DNA of 64,000 nucleotides from Paenibacillus sp. PCH8 (GCF_002968835.1 NZ_PKQK01000004.1:62001-126000); one strand, 5' to 3'; positions 52,101 through 63,605 are shown, counted from the stretch's first letter. The notes: generated from the letters alone by a model not told the origin. A program made the numbers and translations.

Positions 52101-55100
52101 AAGTCGTGAAATCGGCCAGCACAACGAGCTTGACTGTGGGGGATACTTTTAATTACACGATCCAGATTGCGAATACGGGCAATATCACAGCAACGGTGAC
52201 TTTAACCGACCCTGTTCCGGCAGGAGCTGTATTCAATACAAACAGCGTCATTATTAATGGCTCTCCTACACCAGGGGTCAGCCCGAACACCGGGATCAGT
52301 CTGGGAGCACTAGCTGCGGGCGCAACCGCGACAGTCACCTTCCTTGCCACGGTCACAAGCCTGCCAGATGCAAGACAGCTCATTAATCAGGCTATCGCAT
52401 CGTATAACTACACCCTTCCAAGCGGTAGAACGATTTCAGGTTTTGTTTCATCTAATACGGTCACCATTCCCGTATCTCTGCCGAATGTTAGCGTTGTAAA
52501 CAGTGATAATGCAGAGTACGCCGTATCTGGAGATATCATCAGGTACACTTCCGTTATTCGGAATAATGGAACGGTGGCAGTAAACAATGTGGTATTTGCG
52601 AACCCGCTTCCTTCGAACACCCCATTTATACCCGGAAGTGTCATGGTGAACGGGAATTCATTACCGCTCGCCAATCCGACCGCCGGCATTCCAATCGGTA
52701 CATTAGCCCCAGGGGCTGAAGTAACCATAACTTTTGAGGTGAGGATAACTATGCCGATCCCTTCGCAGATTAACAATCAGTCGACGGTCAGTTTTACATC
52801 CGGTTCATTTTCGGGGTCATCATCGTCCAATACCACACAGACTCCGGTCATACAGCCACAGATTTCACTTGTCAAAACCGCAAATACCGCTAATGCAACC
52901 GTAGGTGATACGGTTGTCTATACGGTAACGGTGAGCAACACGGGCAATCTGGGGGCGAATGTTACGTTAACCGATACCATTCCTGCTGCGACTACTTTTG
53001 TATCCAACAGTGTTGTCGTATCGGGTGTGCCACAGCCGGGAGTAACACCAGGAGCAGGTATTCCGGTAGGCATTGTAGCAGCGGGAGCGACGGTTGTTGT
53101 CACGTTCGCCGTTGTTGTAGATTCACTTCCATCTCCGCAGCAGCTTAGTAATTTTGCTACATCAACCTATACATTTACACCTCCCGATGGGCGGATGTTG
53201 ACTGGCTCAGCCACTTCGAATACACTCACGTTCCCGGTCTCGTCACCAAACGTCGCTGTTGTCAAAAGCACAGTTTCCACTGCGGCTACTGTGGGCGATA
53301 CGGTGACCTATTCCATTCTGGTCACCAATAGCGGAATTGCACCAGTGAACAATATTCAGTTTTCGGACCCGATTCCAGCCGGAGCCTCCTTTGTCACAGG
53401 GAGTGTTACAGTAAATGGGGTTGCGCAACCCGCAGCCAATCCCGCAGGTGGGATATCCCTAGGTACACTAGGGCCTGGAACATCCGCGGTGGTCACGTTC
53501 AGTATCCGTGTGGATGTGATCCCGCCTAGTGATCAGTTGAGCAACCGTTCGACGGTCAGTTTTACCTCAGGTACATTCTCGAGCACAACCTTTTCAAATA
53601 CTGTGGTCACTCCGGTGTACCAACCTATTCTTTCAGCGCAAAAAGCAGCAAGTACACAAAATGCTACCGTTGGGGATACCGTCAGCTACACGATAACCGT
53701 AAGCAATCAGGGAAACTATGGAGCCCAGATTAACCTGACGGATAACCTTCCAGCCGGAACGATCCTTGTTCCGAATAGCGTTATTGTGAACGGTCAACCG
53801 CTGCCAGCAGCAAGTCCAGCAACGGGCATTCCTGCAGGCAATGTGGCTCCCGGAGCTACGACCACCATTACCTTTTCGGTGGTTGTTGATACGCTGCCAA
53901 GTCCGCAACAACTGGTGAATCAAGCTTCGATAGCTCTATCGTATACATTGCCGGACGGGCGGAACATCACGGAGTCCGTTCTGTCCAATGTGCTGACGAT
54001 TACCGTATCGGCGCCGGATGTCGATGTGGTCAAATCCACAACTTCGACGGCAGTATCTGTTGGTGATGTCGTAACGTATAGCATCGCTGTATCCAATAAC
54101 GGAATTGCAACGGTCAACAATGTGGTTTTCACGGATGCAGTGCCGACAAGTACCGTTCTTGCGCCAACTGGCGTGTTTGTCGATGGTGTTCTGCGCCCTG
54201 GCGCCAATCCTTCTACGGGAATAACGCTTGGTTCCATCGCACCTGGCGTTACGGTAACCGTTGTATTTAGTGTGCAGGTTAGGGCACTCCCGGCAAGTGC
54301 AGTGTTGAATAATCAGTCCACCGTGAGTTTTACATCAGGAACATTCTCCGCTACCACATTTTCCAATACGGTTACAACTCCGGTCTATCAACCTATTCTC
54401 TCAGCAGTCAAAACGGGAGATCAGACGATAGCCACGGTAGGGGATACCGTTGTTTACAGCATCGCCATTTCCAATGCCGGGAACTATGGGGCATCCGTCA
54501 CGTTGACCGATACCATTCCGGCAGGAACAGAGTTTGTTCCAAATAGCGTTATTATTAACGGGGCTTCTGCGCCAGGTGCAGATCCGGCTTCGGGTATTCC
54601 GCTTGGCGTTGTTTCAACCATAACCCATGTTACCTTCTCCGTCGTGATTGTGACGTTACCTTTGAGCCAGTCGATAATTAATCAGGCATCTGCAACCTAT
54701 TCTTATACATTGCCTGATGGAAGAACACTGGGAGGCAGTATAACGTCCAACGTACTCAACATTCAGGTATCTGCTCCGAATGTCAGCGTCGTGAAGACCA
54801 CTCCGGTCATGGATGCTGTGGTAGGAGATACGATTGTATACGAGATGGTCGTGACCAATAACGGAATTGACCCAGTCAATAACATTGTGTTAACCGACCC
54901 AATCAGCCCCGCTACCACATTTGTTACTGGCAGTGTTCTGGTGGACGGAGTTCCACGTGTCTTGGCTAACCCGGCGTTAGGTATTGCTCTAGGTACTCTG
55001 GCACCCGGAGCGTCTGTAGCGGTATCGTACGCGGTTCGAGTCAATGCACTTCCGACGCCACCACAGGTGAGCAGTCAATCTTCCGTAAGTTTCACATCGG

Positions 55101-57516
55101 GTGTTTTCTCGGGAGCAGCGTACTCCAACACGGTTGTAACACCAATCTATCAGCCGATTATTGCCGTAACCAAAACAGGGAGCACCTCCAATGCAACGAT
55201 TGGTGACACCATCACCTATTCTTTTGGAATTATCAATAGTGGGAATCTTGCTGTAAATTTGACATTAACGGACAATATACCGAACGGAGCGGTACTGCTT
55301 CCCAACAGTGTTCTGATTAATGGTGTTCCACAGCCAGGCGCCAATCCGGAGACCGGTATCGTTGTGGGTACCATACCGTCCGGAGGTTCGGTTACTGTAA
55401 CGGTTACCCTCGAAGTGACTGTGGATTCGTTGCCGCAGGATCAACAACTAGTTAACCAGGCGGTGGCCAGTTATACATTTAGTCCACCCGATGGTCGTGT
55501 GTTGACGGGGACCGTATCTTCCAATGTTCTGGTTATTCCAGTATCTGCACCAAATGTGACTGTTGTCAAAAGCACAAGTGCCATTGATGCCGTTGTTGGC
55601 GATGTAATCACCTATACGGTGGTCGTAACCAATAGCGGTATTGAAGTCGTGAATAATGTTGTCATGGTTGACCCTGTACCAGCTGGAACGGTCTTTGTAT
55701 CTGGAAGTGTAACTGTAGATGGTGTGGCAAGACCTACAGGAAATCCTAATACAGGAATTACGCTTGGTTCAATTGCTGCCGGTGCTTCCGTGACCGTGAC
55801 ATTCCGAGTAGAGGTCGTTGTGTTATGAGCCAAACTTCCGGTCCGTTGACCCACTGGCTTCAGAATCAGTCGTTGGTTCGATTCAGCTCGGGTACGACTG
55901 AACTGGAACAGGTGGCGTATTCAAATACAGTCATTACCCCTTGGGTTGGTCCCAGGCTGGAAGTGAAGAAGCAATGTAATCTAGCTGTGGCTACACTGGG
56001 CCAGTCCTTGACTTACCTGATCGAAATTATAAACACAGGTAATATTACAGCGACAGTTCGAGTCGTGGATTCCTTATCTGCCGAAACAGCACTTCTCCCC
56101 AATAGTGTACTTCGTGATGGGAGTCCATTGCCGGGAATATCACCGGAGCGCGGTCTGCCTCCTGCTGAGATAGCTCCTGGTGCAACATTGCGTTATCACT
56201 TTCAGGTGGTGGTCTTGCGAATACCCACAGGCTTAAAGCTGCTCAATCAAGCTCAGGTTAACTATGAATTTAAGACATCTGAAGGCAGGACAGTTAGCGG
56301 TGTAGAGAGATCGAACACGGTGGAGGTAAGCATGGTCTCGTCCCGGCTTGAAGTTAGCCTGCAAGCAGATCGGGGCCAGACGTTCGCCGGGGATATTATC
56401 TTGTACACAGTCGTTGTGAGCAATCCGGGGTTTATGGCAGCCACGAGAGCTCAGGTAACGATTGCTTTGCCACAAGGCGTTGTTTTTATCCCTGCCAGTG
56501 TCGTTGTGAATGAGATGTTCGCTCCTCAAGTAACGCCTGATTCCGGTATAGAGCTTGGTGACATTGAGCCTGGCAGTTCCATTCGGATACAATACCGGGT
56601 TCAGGTCGTAGGGGGGAGCGATACGCATGGAATATCTAGCATAGCTGTACTGAAGTATATCTCGGCAGGCAAGCAGGAGACCGTCTACTCCAATGAGGTT
56701 ACCTTGGACGTTGTTCAACCCCGGATCGCAGTGGTCAAAAGTGTTATCCCGGCAACGGCAACATGGGGTGATATCGTCCGATATCATATTACCGTCTCTA
56801 ATGAAAGCAGCTACGCGGTGGATGCAACCCTGTCGGATGTTATGCCAACCGGCATGACATTTGTGGAAGGTAGCTTAGGCTGGAATGGGGTCAAACGTCC
56901 AGGTAGCAATCTGATCAGAGGGGTCAATCTGGGGACGTTGACTGCCCGAGCTGTTCTGAATATTCAGTTCGAGGCAAAGCTTGCAGAACGAGATGAAACG
57001 GTCCCTGATCACTTCAGGTATGTGAATCATGCCAGGCTGATGTACACGTTTCGGTTGCCGGATTCACGGACAGTGCAGCGGATGATTACGTCCAATGAAG
57101 CGGTGGTCGAATTGAAAACTCCGGTAATCCAGGCTTATGTTCAAGTGTTACCTACCTTGGTCGAGCAGGGTGGCACGGTCACATTCCAGGTGCGTGTTAT
57201 GAACACGGGTAATCTACCGGCACGTGTACAACTGGGGGAGATTCTGCCTAAGGGTGCCAAATGGCTTGGGCAGGCTACCGGTCAGATTCAATGGAGTATT
57301 CCAGAGTATTCCACGCCGAGATATCTTCATGTAGGTGAACTTGAGCCTGGGACAGAAAGAAATATCTCCTATGTTGCGCAATTATCTTCCGAACAGACGG
57401 GTACGCTGCAAGGCGCGCTGACCGCCATGTACACATATGAATGGAATGGACATAAACGGGCAGGAGAATCACGATCGAATGAATACAGCATTATTGTGGA
57501 GTATGGTGAAGAATAG
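49117..57516 (+). pseudogene. giant DUF11-repeat surface protein, three frameshifts
   Basis: Four overlapping frames make one protein of about 2,800 residues. The N-terminal domain (TFTGNTLGLSR, VLPAGTTVLYAELIWGGSY) is followed by about 19 DUF11 repeats of some 120-130 residues in two alternating subtypes, one starting QPIxxxxK...NATVGDTVxY, the other APNVxVVKS...AVVGDxxxY. Breaks lie in the G6 run at 49567-49572, the G4 run at 49943-49946 (one base restores SGALNTTGTFG), and at an ATGA overlap at 55825. No Sec signal peptide, LPxTG or S-layer motif is visible, so export and anchoring are unclear. GTG 49117 is very close to its GGGGAG; ATG 49106 would work if that run had one more G. Confidence 0.8.
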
Positions 57517-57621
57517 GATGTCATGACATTACACGAACGTAAATGAATGGTATACTAATTGAATATGAACTCGGCAAACAACCTGTGGAATCGGGACGTC
57601 GGAGTAGAGGAGGCAGTCACA

Positions 57622-57879
57622 TTGGCAAAAGCAAAAGTAGCAAAAAGACCTACACGGGATGAGTTTGAGCTTGAAGAGTTGGGAAATCAGCTGGTCGAAG
57701 CTTTTCGTGAACGTTCGGAAGTACTGTTGACGGTATGGGGCAAAGAAGATCAGGTGCTAGGAGTCATTATCAAAATGGACTCACGTACACGCCTCGTGCA
57801 TGTAGAGTATTCAGATGAAGAGTTCACGGCGAAGGTGCCTTTTCTGGATATCATGCGGGTGCAATCTCCCCGGTACTAA
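57622..57879 (+). CDS. YolD-like protein
   Basis: An 85-residue protein from TTG 57622 behind GAGGAGG at correct spacing. The TATACT at about 57551 looks like a -10 element, which rules out the longer frame from 57559. KRPTRDEFELEELGNQLVEA, then VLLTVWG, VIIKMDSRTRLVHV and KVPFLDIMRVQ match the YolD-like family. YolD proteins occur beside Y-family DNA polymerases in Bacillus, but no polymerase gene is near here. Confidence 0.82.
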   Translation: MAKAKVAKRPTRDEFELEELGNQLVEAFRERSEVLLTVWGKEDQVLGVIIKMDSRTRLVHVEYSDEEFTAKVPFLDIMRVQSPRY

Positions 57880-57979
57880 TCGAAGAAAAAACAGCATTTG
57901 AATAATTAGGGCATCCGCCCTGTCAAAGTCGTTCTTCCTGCATAAGATAACCCATACCTGTTGCAGAGGAGGTACGTCA

Positions 57980-58099
57980 ATGAGCGAAGTATTAGGTGGA
58001 GAAGGAAGAGGCTACGGATACGGAGGTTTCACTTCTGTAGGTGCCATTCTGGTTCTGTTCATCCTGTTGGTTATCATCTCCAAAGCATTCTTGGTATAA
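57980..58099 (+). CDS. YjcZ-type small sporulation membrane protein
   Basis: A 39-residue protein behind AGAGGAGG. A Gly/Tyr-rich start (GGEGRGYGYGGFTSVGAIL) is followed by one hydrophobic helix (VLFILLVIISKAFLV). This is the layout of the YjcZ/SscA family of tiny sporulation proteins, expressed in the mother cell and found in spores. The gene stands alone, just left of an IS1182 end. Confidence 0.75.
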   Translation: MSEVLGGEGRGYGYGGFTSVGAILVLFILLVIISKAFLV

Positions 58100-58248
58100 T
58101 TGCATATCTCTAATGAATGAAAGAGGGGCTGTCCCATAAGTCAGAAAAATGGCTAGGGACAGCCCTGTTTTCTAAATTGTAAAACAAAAAGAAACCGCTC
58201 CTTGGTAAAATGGAAGTACGACCCACCATTTGAAAGGAGACGGTTTCT

Positions 58249-59808
58249 TTGTACATTCAATATACCATGGATCAACTTTTCTTGCCAATGGATTTGGAGA
58301 CAGATATCCCCGAAAATCACATCGTTCGTGTCGTGAATGACGCAGTCAACCGCCTGAGCGATTCCATTTTTAATGCGGCGTATCCTGGCGGGGGCCGCCA
58401 TAGTTACCACCCCAAAATGCTCACTAAAATCATCATCTACGCCTACACCCAGCGAATCTATTCTTCCCGACAAATCGCCAAGGCGGCTCGGGAAAACATC
58501 ATGTTTATGTGGCTCGCCGGGCGACAACAGCCGGATTTTCGGACCATTAATCGCTTCCGTTCCGAGCGGATGAAAGAAGTGCTGGAAACCGTGTTTACCC
58601 ATATACTGGAGTTGCTTGTTCAGGAGCAATACGTATCCTTGGAACACTACTTTCTGGACGGAACCAAGCTTGAAGCGAATGCGAATCGGTACACCTTCGT
58701 CTGGAAAAAGGCTGTCGTCAAGTACCAGGCCAAGCTGCAAGAAAAAGTACATACCCTGTTCCAAGCCATCGAAGCGGCCGAAAGTGAAGAAGATGCGCTC
58801 CACGCGGGTACAGACCTCCCTGAGCTCGGGGAAGCTTCCGCACTCACGGCAGAAAAGGTGGAAAAAGCGGTTCAGCAACTGGAGGAATCTTTACAAGAAA
58901 AACCGAAAAACAAAATCGTAAAGAAAGCCGTGCGCCAGTTACGCAAAGACTTGCTACCGCGGCTGCAAAAGTATGAGCACCAGATCCAAACCGCAGGGGA
59001 GCGGAATAGCTATAGCAAAACCGATCCGGACGCAACGTTCATGCGAATGAAAGAAGATCATATGCGAAATGGTCAATTGAAGCCCGGGTACAATGTGCAG
59101 ATTGGAACGGAAAACCAATTTATTTTGGGTTACACGGTGCACCAGCGACCGACAGACACGAAATGTCTGAAGCCCCATCTCGATCATTTAGAAGAAACGC
59201 TCGGCAAAAAACCGAAGACTGTCATTGCCGATGCAGGATATGGAAGCGAAGAAAATTACAGCTATTTCGAAGAGAACAACATCCAAGCGATCGTCAAATA
59301 CGGGACGTACCATAAGGAGAAAACGAGGGCCTTTCAGCAAGCGATTGGCAAAGTGGATCACTGGAGCTACAACGAAACGGAAGATTCATGGAGCTGTGCG
59401 GCCGGGAAGACGTTACGTTTTCGGTACGAAAGCGAGACGGTCACGGAAAGTGGTTACACGATTCGTACCCGCCATTATCGAAGTGAAGATTGTAGTGCAT
59501 GTCCTCTGAAAGCAACATGCACCAAAGCCAAAGGAAATCGGGAGATCGCGATCAGTCTGACCTATATGCGGCAAAAAAACGAGATGCGGGAACGACTGCG
59601 CAGCGAGGAAGGATACACCCTTTCCGTTCGGCGCATGACGGAGCCGGAGAGTGTGTTTGGACAAATCAAAAACAACCGGGGATTCCGAAGATTCCTGCTT
59701 CGCGGCTTGCAAAAAGTAAGCCTGGAGGTCGGGTGGCTTTGCCTTGCCCACAATCTGCTTAAAAAAGCCGCAATGACGGAAAAACACAAAAAGGACAAAG
59801 CAGGATAA
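58249..59808 (+). CDS. IS1182-family transposase
   Basis: A 519-residue intact transposase from TTG 58249 behind AAAGGAGACGG. The N-terminal domain (LPMDLETDIPENHIVRVVND) and a DDE-type core (HYFLDGTKLEANANRYTFVW, VIADAGYGSEENY, MTEPESVFGQIKNNRGFRRF) are typical. A Cys cluster (CSACPLKATCTKAKG) binds metal in this family. It appears functional. Confidence 0.93.
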   Translation: MYIQYTMDQLFLPMDLETDIPENHIVRVVNDAVNRLSDSIFNAAYPGGGRHSYHPKMLTKIIIYAYTQRIYSSRQIAKAARENIMFMWLAGRQQPDFRTINRFRSERMKEVLETVFTHILELLVQEQYVSLEHYFLDGTKLEANANRYTFVWKKAVVKYQAKLQEKVHTLFQAIEAAESEEDALHAGTDLPELGEASALTAEKVEKAVQQLEESLQEKPKNKIVKKAVRQLRKDLLPRLQKYEHQIQTAGERNSYSKTDPDATFMRMKEDHMRNGQLKPGYNVQIGTENQFILGYTVHQRPTDTKCLKPHLDHLEETLGKKPKTVIADAGYGSEENYSYFEENNIQAIVKYGTYHKEKTRAFQQAIGKVDHWSYNETEDSWSCAAGKTLRFRYESETVTESGYTIRTRHYRSEDCSACPLKATCTKAKGNREIAISLTYMRQKNEMRERLRSEEGYTLSVRRMTEPESVFGQIKNNRGFRRFLLRGLQKVSLEVGWLCLAHNLLKKAAMTEKHKKDKAG

Positions 59809-59830
59809 ACCTCTGCTTTGTCCTTTTTTG
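59791..59830 (+). terminator. Rho-independent terminator of the IS1182 transposase
   Basis: AAGGACAAAGCAGG / CCTCTGCTTTGTCC followed by T6; it overlaps the last codons of the transposase. Confidence 0.85.
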
Positions 59831-59897
59831 AACGTATGAGTGTTATTTCTTTTTGACATTACGCTTTTTAAGGGCTTTTGAGACAGCCCCTTTTTGT

Positions 59898-60818
59898 TCA
59901 TTTCCTTGAGAATTGTTTACGACTGAACACGCCATAGAGAACAACGATCAGTACGGGATACAGTACAGCCCATCCGGCAAAAGGGAATACGATCGCTGTC
60001 GCTACAAAGGAAATCCAGCTAATGGTGACGCCGGTGCGACTGCCTTACAACAATCGGATGCCAGCCGCACAGCCTCCAAGGTACGTGAGGATGAAAGTCG
60101 CATTGGGAAGTTGAATAAGTGTCGTCAGCGACACAAGCCCGCTTGCATAGACACCCAGCACAAGGATGAAGCAGATTGCGAGAAATCCAAGGGATGCAAT
60201 GGGGGTATGGAAGCGATTGGACAGAAGAGCCATCCATCGTGGTGCAGCTCCTTGTCTTGCAAGTGCATAACCAACTCGTGAAGCGGCGCCTGCATAGGCA
60301 ATTACAGTTGCGGTACAGATAAATATGCCGGTCAATCCAGCAATCCATGCACCCCAGGAGCCGAGGGGTTGGCTAATGATCCACACGAGGGATACATCCG
60401 CCCCGCCATGAAGGTAACTTTGAGTGCCCACGGTGGCCAGAGCAGTCAGGAAGTAGAGTATACCCACAATGATGGCAGCGATGGTCACGCCTTTGATGGC
60501 CGCTTTGCGAGGGTCCGTGAACTCTTCAGATAGATGAGATACAGCCTCCCAGCCGATAAAACACCAGAACAGAATCGCCCCGGCTTGACCAATACTGACC
60601 CAGCCATTAGGTATGAACGGGGTGTAATGGATCGAGTCCATATTGGGGAGAGCGAGGACAAATGCCATGACCAGCACAGCCACAATGGCGATGACGACAC
60701 CGATTTGAACCTTGCCAGCGACCTGCATGCCAACGATATTAATCATCAGACCAATAGCCAGCATGGCAGCAGCTATAGCAATTCTGGCACCTTCACCCAG
60801 CTCCAGAGCAGCTGTCAT
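59898..60818 (-). pseudogene. APC-family amino-acid permease, truncated with an in-frame stop
   Basis: The frame from 60818 starts in the middle of a permease (LELGEGARIAIAAAM). APC transporters have about 12 helices and 420 or so residues; the first 120 or so are absent and the upstream DNA does not encode them. An in-frame TAA (60043-60045) interrupts the protein after AAGIRLL. Reading past it continues in the same frame with GSRTGVTISWISFVATAIV and VLYPVLIVVLYGVFSRKQF to TGA at 59898, eight bases from the IS1182 end. This is a genuine double lesion, unlike the homopolymer breaks elsewhere. Confidence 0.82.
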
Positions 60819-60936
60819 ATATCCTGCACGGAGCTGTATTCAGTCATTGGCGAATTTTGTAGAAAATCGGTGTAAGTCCGGATGACGTTATGTTAGAATA
60901 TAACCATCCCTAGAGGAAGAAAGAGGTGTTTATATA

Positions 60937-61440
60937 ATGAGCCAAGAGTTAACAGAATCTTTAAATGAACAGATGAACTTTGAGTTTTATTCAGCTCATG
61001 TATATCAGGCAATGGCAGCGTATTGTTCCAGCAAGAGTCTGGATGGATTTGCGAACTTCTTCATTGTACAAGCGGAAGAGGAACGATTCCACGCAATGAA
61101 AATATACAAATTCCTGAATGATCGTGGACAACGTGCCACACTCGCAGCTTTGCCAGAACCTAAGAATGAATATGCTTCGATGCTGGATGTATTTGAGCAC
61201 GGATACGCTCATGAGCAGCAAAACACAAGAAAATTCTACAATCTGGCTGACATCGCCCTGAATGAACGTGAACATGCGACAATGTATTTCCTGAAATGGT
61301 TCATTGATGAGCAAGTGGAAGAAGAAGCGTTGTTTGACAACATCATTCAGAAGTTGCGTCGTATTGAAAAAGACAGCAATGCCTTCTACATGCTGGATGC
61401 AGAGTTTGCCAAACGTTCGTTCGTTGCTCCGGCAGAATAA
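60937..61440 (+). CDS. ftn: ferritin (FtnA-type iron storage protein)
   Basis: A 167-residue four-helix protein from ATG 60937 behind AGAGGTG. Ferroxidase ligands are visible: Glu in NEQMNFEFYSAHVY, the EEERFHAMK pair, NEREHATMYFLKWFIDEQVEEEALF. It oxidises Fe(II) and stores ferric iron in a 24-mer. The gene is monocistronic, followed by a terminator at 61577. Confidence 0.92.
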   Translation: MSQELTESLNEQMNFEFYSAHVYQAMAAYCSSKSLDGFANFFIVQAEEERFHAMKIYKFLNDRGQRATLAALPEPKNEYASMLDVFEHGYAHEQQNTRKFYNLADIALNEREHATMYFLKWFIDEQVEEEALFDNIIQKLRRIEKDSNAFYMLDAEFAKRSFVAPAE

Positions 61441-61911
61441 CTTTGTCTCTGGAGTAGATGAAGATTCCAGTGATGGAAGACCATGTACATACAGCATGAG
61501 ACAGATATCCTGACAGCCATGAGGAATTGAACTATCTTCAAGGACTGGATGGCATGATGCCATATGCTGATTGAAGAAGCTTGCACTTGTGCAGGCTTTT
61601 TTGCATGCTGTCATATCCGATTTTGTATAATCATTAGGTCTGAATGGGAGAAGAAGACTATCAAAATCCTGAAAGTGGGTAATAGAGGATATGTCACAAT
61701 TGATCTATCCTGACGGGATCTTTTTTTGCTCAAATCTATCAAAATCGTTTTAATTTTTAAGTTTATCTGACAAAAGTGTAACTCTACCGTAGCCTTTGAA
61801 GCGAGAACAGAGTCCGCGTTGTTTGATAGTATAAGGATTAATCGCCAAGGGATGAAGGTAAAGAAACATGGACACCCGGGGAAATACAACACAAAAGGGA
61901 GACTTTACATT
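61441..61911. other. intergenic region with two hairpins
   Basis: No gene is supported. A terminator lies at 61577-61603. A weaker GATC...CC / GGGATC hairpin with T7 is at about 61700-61724. The region should also contain the promoter of the deacetylase gene, and GGAAATACAAC...AAAAGGGAG near 61880-61900 gives its ribosome site. Confidence 0.5.
61577..61603 (+). terminator. Rho-independent terminator after ferritin
   Basis: AAGCTTGCAC / GTGCAGGCTT stem, two-base loop, T6. Confidence 0.75.
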
Positions 61912-62652
61912 ATGTTACATATTCGCAAATCAATCATGACCACACTTGCTATTCTACTAATTATTTCACTATTATTGCCACAATCCGTATCCGCCAAATC
62001 AACGACATCCAAGGATGCCGGAACCAAAGTGAGTTCCAAAATCATATACCTGACTTTTGATGATGGGCCAACAGCTCATACGGGTCAGTTGCTGGATATT
62101 CTGGATCAGTATAATGCAAAGGCAACGTTCTTCATGTTGGGACCCCATATGGAGCAATTCCAGAAAGCTACCAAACGAATTGTAGCTGATGGGCACGGAT
62201 TGGGCCTGCATGGGGTGACGCATGTTCCGGGCAAATTCTATAAAACGGCATATAGCGGACTGAAAGAAATGCAACAGGCCAATGTAAGTTTGAACAAAGT
62301 TGCAGGAGTCAAAACAAGTCTTATTCGGACGCCATATGGCAGTAAGCCATACCTCAAGCCAGCCTTTCGCAACGTATTGCTCGGTCAAGGTGGATTCCAT
62401 CTGTGGGATTGGAATGTGGATTCGGAAGACTGGAAATACAAGAAAGATCACCAGAAAGTCTACAATAGTGTAATGAAGCAGATCCATAATGTGCAAAAAG
62501 GCGGAACAACACCTGTTGTGCTTATGCACGATCAGGAAGCAACGCTGAAAGTATTGCCACAAGTGTTGAAAGCTCTAAAGGCAGAGGGGTATCAATTTGA
62601 AGTGTTGACCAAGAAAGTACAGCCTGTTAACTTCTGGAACGACAAGCGTTAA
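61912..62652 (+). CDS. secreted polysaccharide deacetylase (CE4)
   Basis: A 246-residue protein. ATG 61912 after AAAAGGGAGAC gives a signal peptide (MTTLAILLIISLLLPQ, then SVSA). The NodB homology domain has motif 1 LTFDDGPT with the catalytic and metal Asp pair, motif 2 HGLGLHGVTH with the metal His pair, motif 3 IRTPYGSKPY, motif 4 WDWNVDSEDW and motif 5 VVLMHD. Such enzymes deacetylate peptidoglycan or chitin-like sugars outside the cell. Confidence 0.9.
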   Translation: MLHIRKSIMTTLAILLIISLLLPQSVSAKSTTSKDAGTKVSSKIIYLTFDDGPTAHTGQLLDILDQYNAKATFFMLGPHMEQFQKATKRIVADGHGLGLHGVTHVPGKFYKTAYSGLKEMQQANVSLNKVAGVKTSLIRTPYGSKPYLKPAFRNVLLGQGGFHLWDWNVDSEDWKYKKDHQKVYNSVMKQIHNVQKGGTTPVVLMHDQEATLKVLPQVLKALKAEGYQFEVLTKKVQPVNFWNDKR

Positions 62653-62714
62653 TCTCTTGAATCTTTCGGTCTGACGATGGATAGAACCCGGCTAAAACGA
62701 AGGAGGAACACAAC

Positions 62715-63564
62715 ATGAAGAAACAGCAACTTTGGATGACCATTCCAGTAACGACAGCCGTTATACTCGCTCTGGCAGGGTGTGGGGGCCTGATTCGAAG
62801 GCTACATCATCAGAGAATAATTCTTCTCCAACGACAACGGTTAGTGAACAGACTCAGACCGGAAGTGGTAGTAAGGAGACATCGGGATCGAAGGTGTACG
62901 ACAACCAGACCGCTTCAGGTCAATCCGGTGTGAATGAGGTAATCAAGCAGGTTGTAGCCAGTTGTTAATGAAAAACGTATCTTTGCCTACATCATTTACG
63001 CTGAAAGACGGCACATATTTAGGTGTGGCAATATCGTCGAACACGTCCGATGCGTTTAAAGTGAATTTCTACGCTACGACTCAGTCGATTGGCATTAATG
63101 ATGATTCGTTAACTGCCTCTGACAGCAAAGTGCCTGCACTGGCTTCCTATGAAGTAAAAACCGATAAGGGTGGCAATCTATCTGACACTTTCCCTGAGAC
63201 CAATCTGAGCAATATTCCGAAAGATATGGCTGTAGATTTGGGACATGGTATCCAAGGCATGGGTGAAGGTGCGGCTGGCAGTCAATATTTGACTTGGAAA
63301 GAAGGCAGATGGACGCTGCAGATTCGTTCGGTTTCCGAAGATAAGATGAACAATCCGGGCATTGCCAAGAAGATGGTGGAGTACCTGGAGTCACATACAC
63401 TGCCTGTGCCGAAAGATAAAGGGTATATCCTCGTGGAATATCCAAGTGGTGGGAAGTCTGTTCATGTAACGATTTCTTGGCAGGACAGGAATCTAGTTCA
63501 CCAGCTTCAGACCGATCAAGTGCCACTGGACGCTCTTGGTATGGCTGTATCGGTGAAATCATGA
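62715..63564 (+). pseudogene. secreted lipoprotein of unknown function, two frameshifts
   Basis: ATG 62715 behind AAGGAGG gives a lipoprotein signal peptide with lipobox LALAGC. One base is missing in the G5 run at 62784-62788; restoring it gives CGGPDSKATSSENNSS and a Ser/Thr/Gly linker ending NEVIKQVVAS. A second one-base loss near 62957 separates this from the C-terminal domain (LLMKNVSLPTSFTLKDGTYLG to VSVKS). The full protein of about 282 residues has no domain I recognise. It follows the deacetylase gene on the same strand after 60 bases. Confidence 0.65.
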
Positions 63565-63605
63565 CCGTCTAACGAAGATCTAGTGATGAAGATGGAAATA
63601 ACAGC

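Larger units (their letters stand above)
58125..59890 (+). mobile_element. IS1182-family insertion sequence
   Basis: The left end GGGGCTGTCCCATAAG and right end complement GGGGCTGTCTCAAAAG form imperfect inverted repeats around a single transposase gene. No clear target duplication is visible at the presumed borders. A nested hairpin (GGGCTGTCCC / GGGACAGCCC, 58128-58166) near the left end may block read-through from outside. Confidence 0.85.

Noticed and set aside
50140..55854. Numerous antisense frames in the DUF11 region
   Set aside because: All mirror the repeated Val/Thr/Gly-rich codons of the sense strand and have no ribosome sites.
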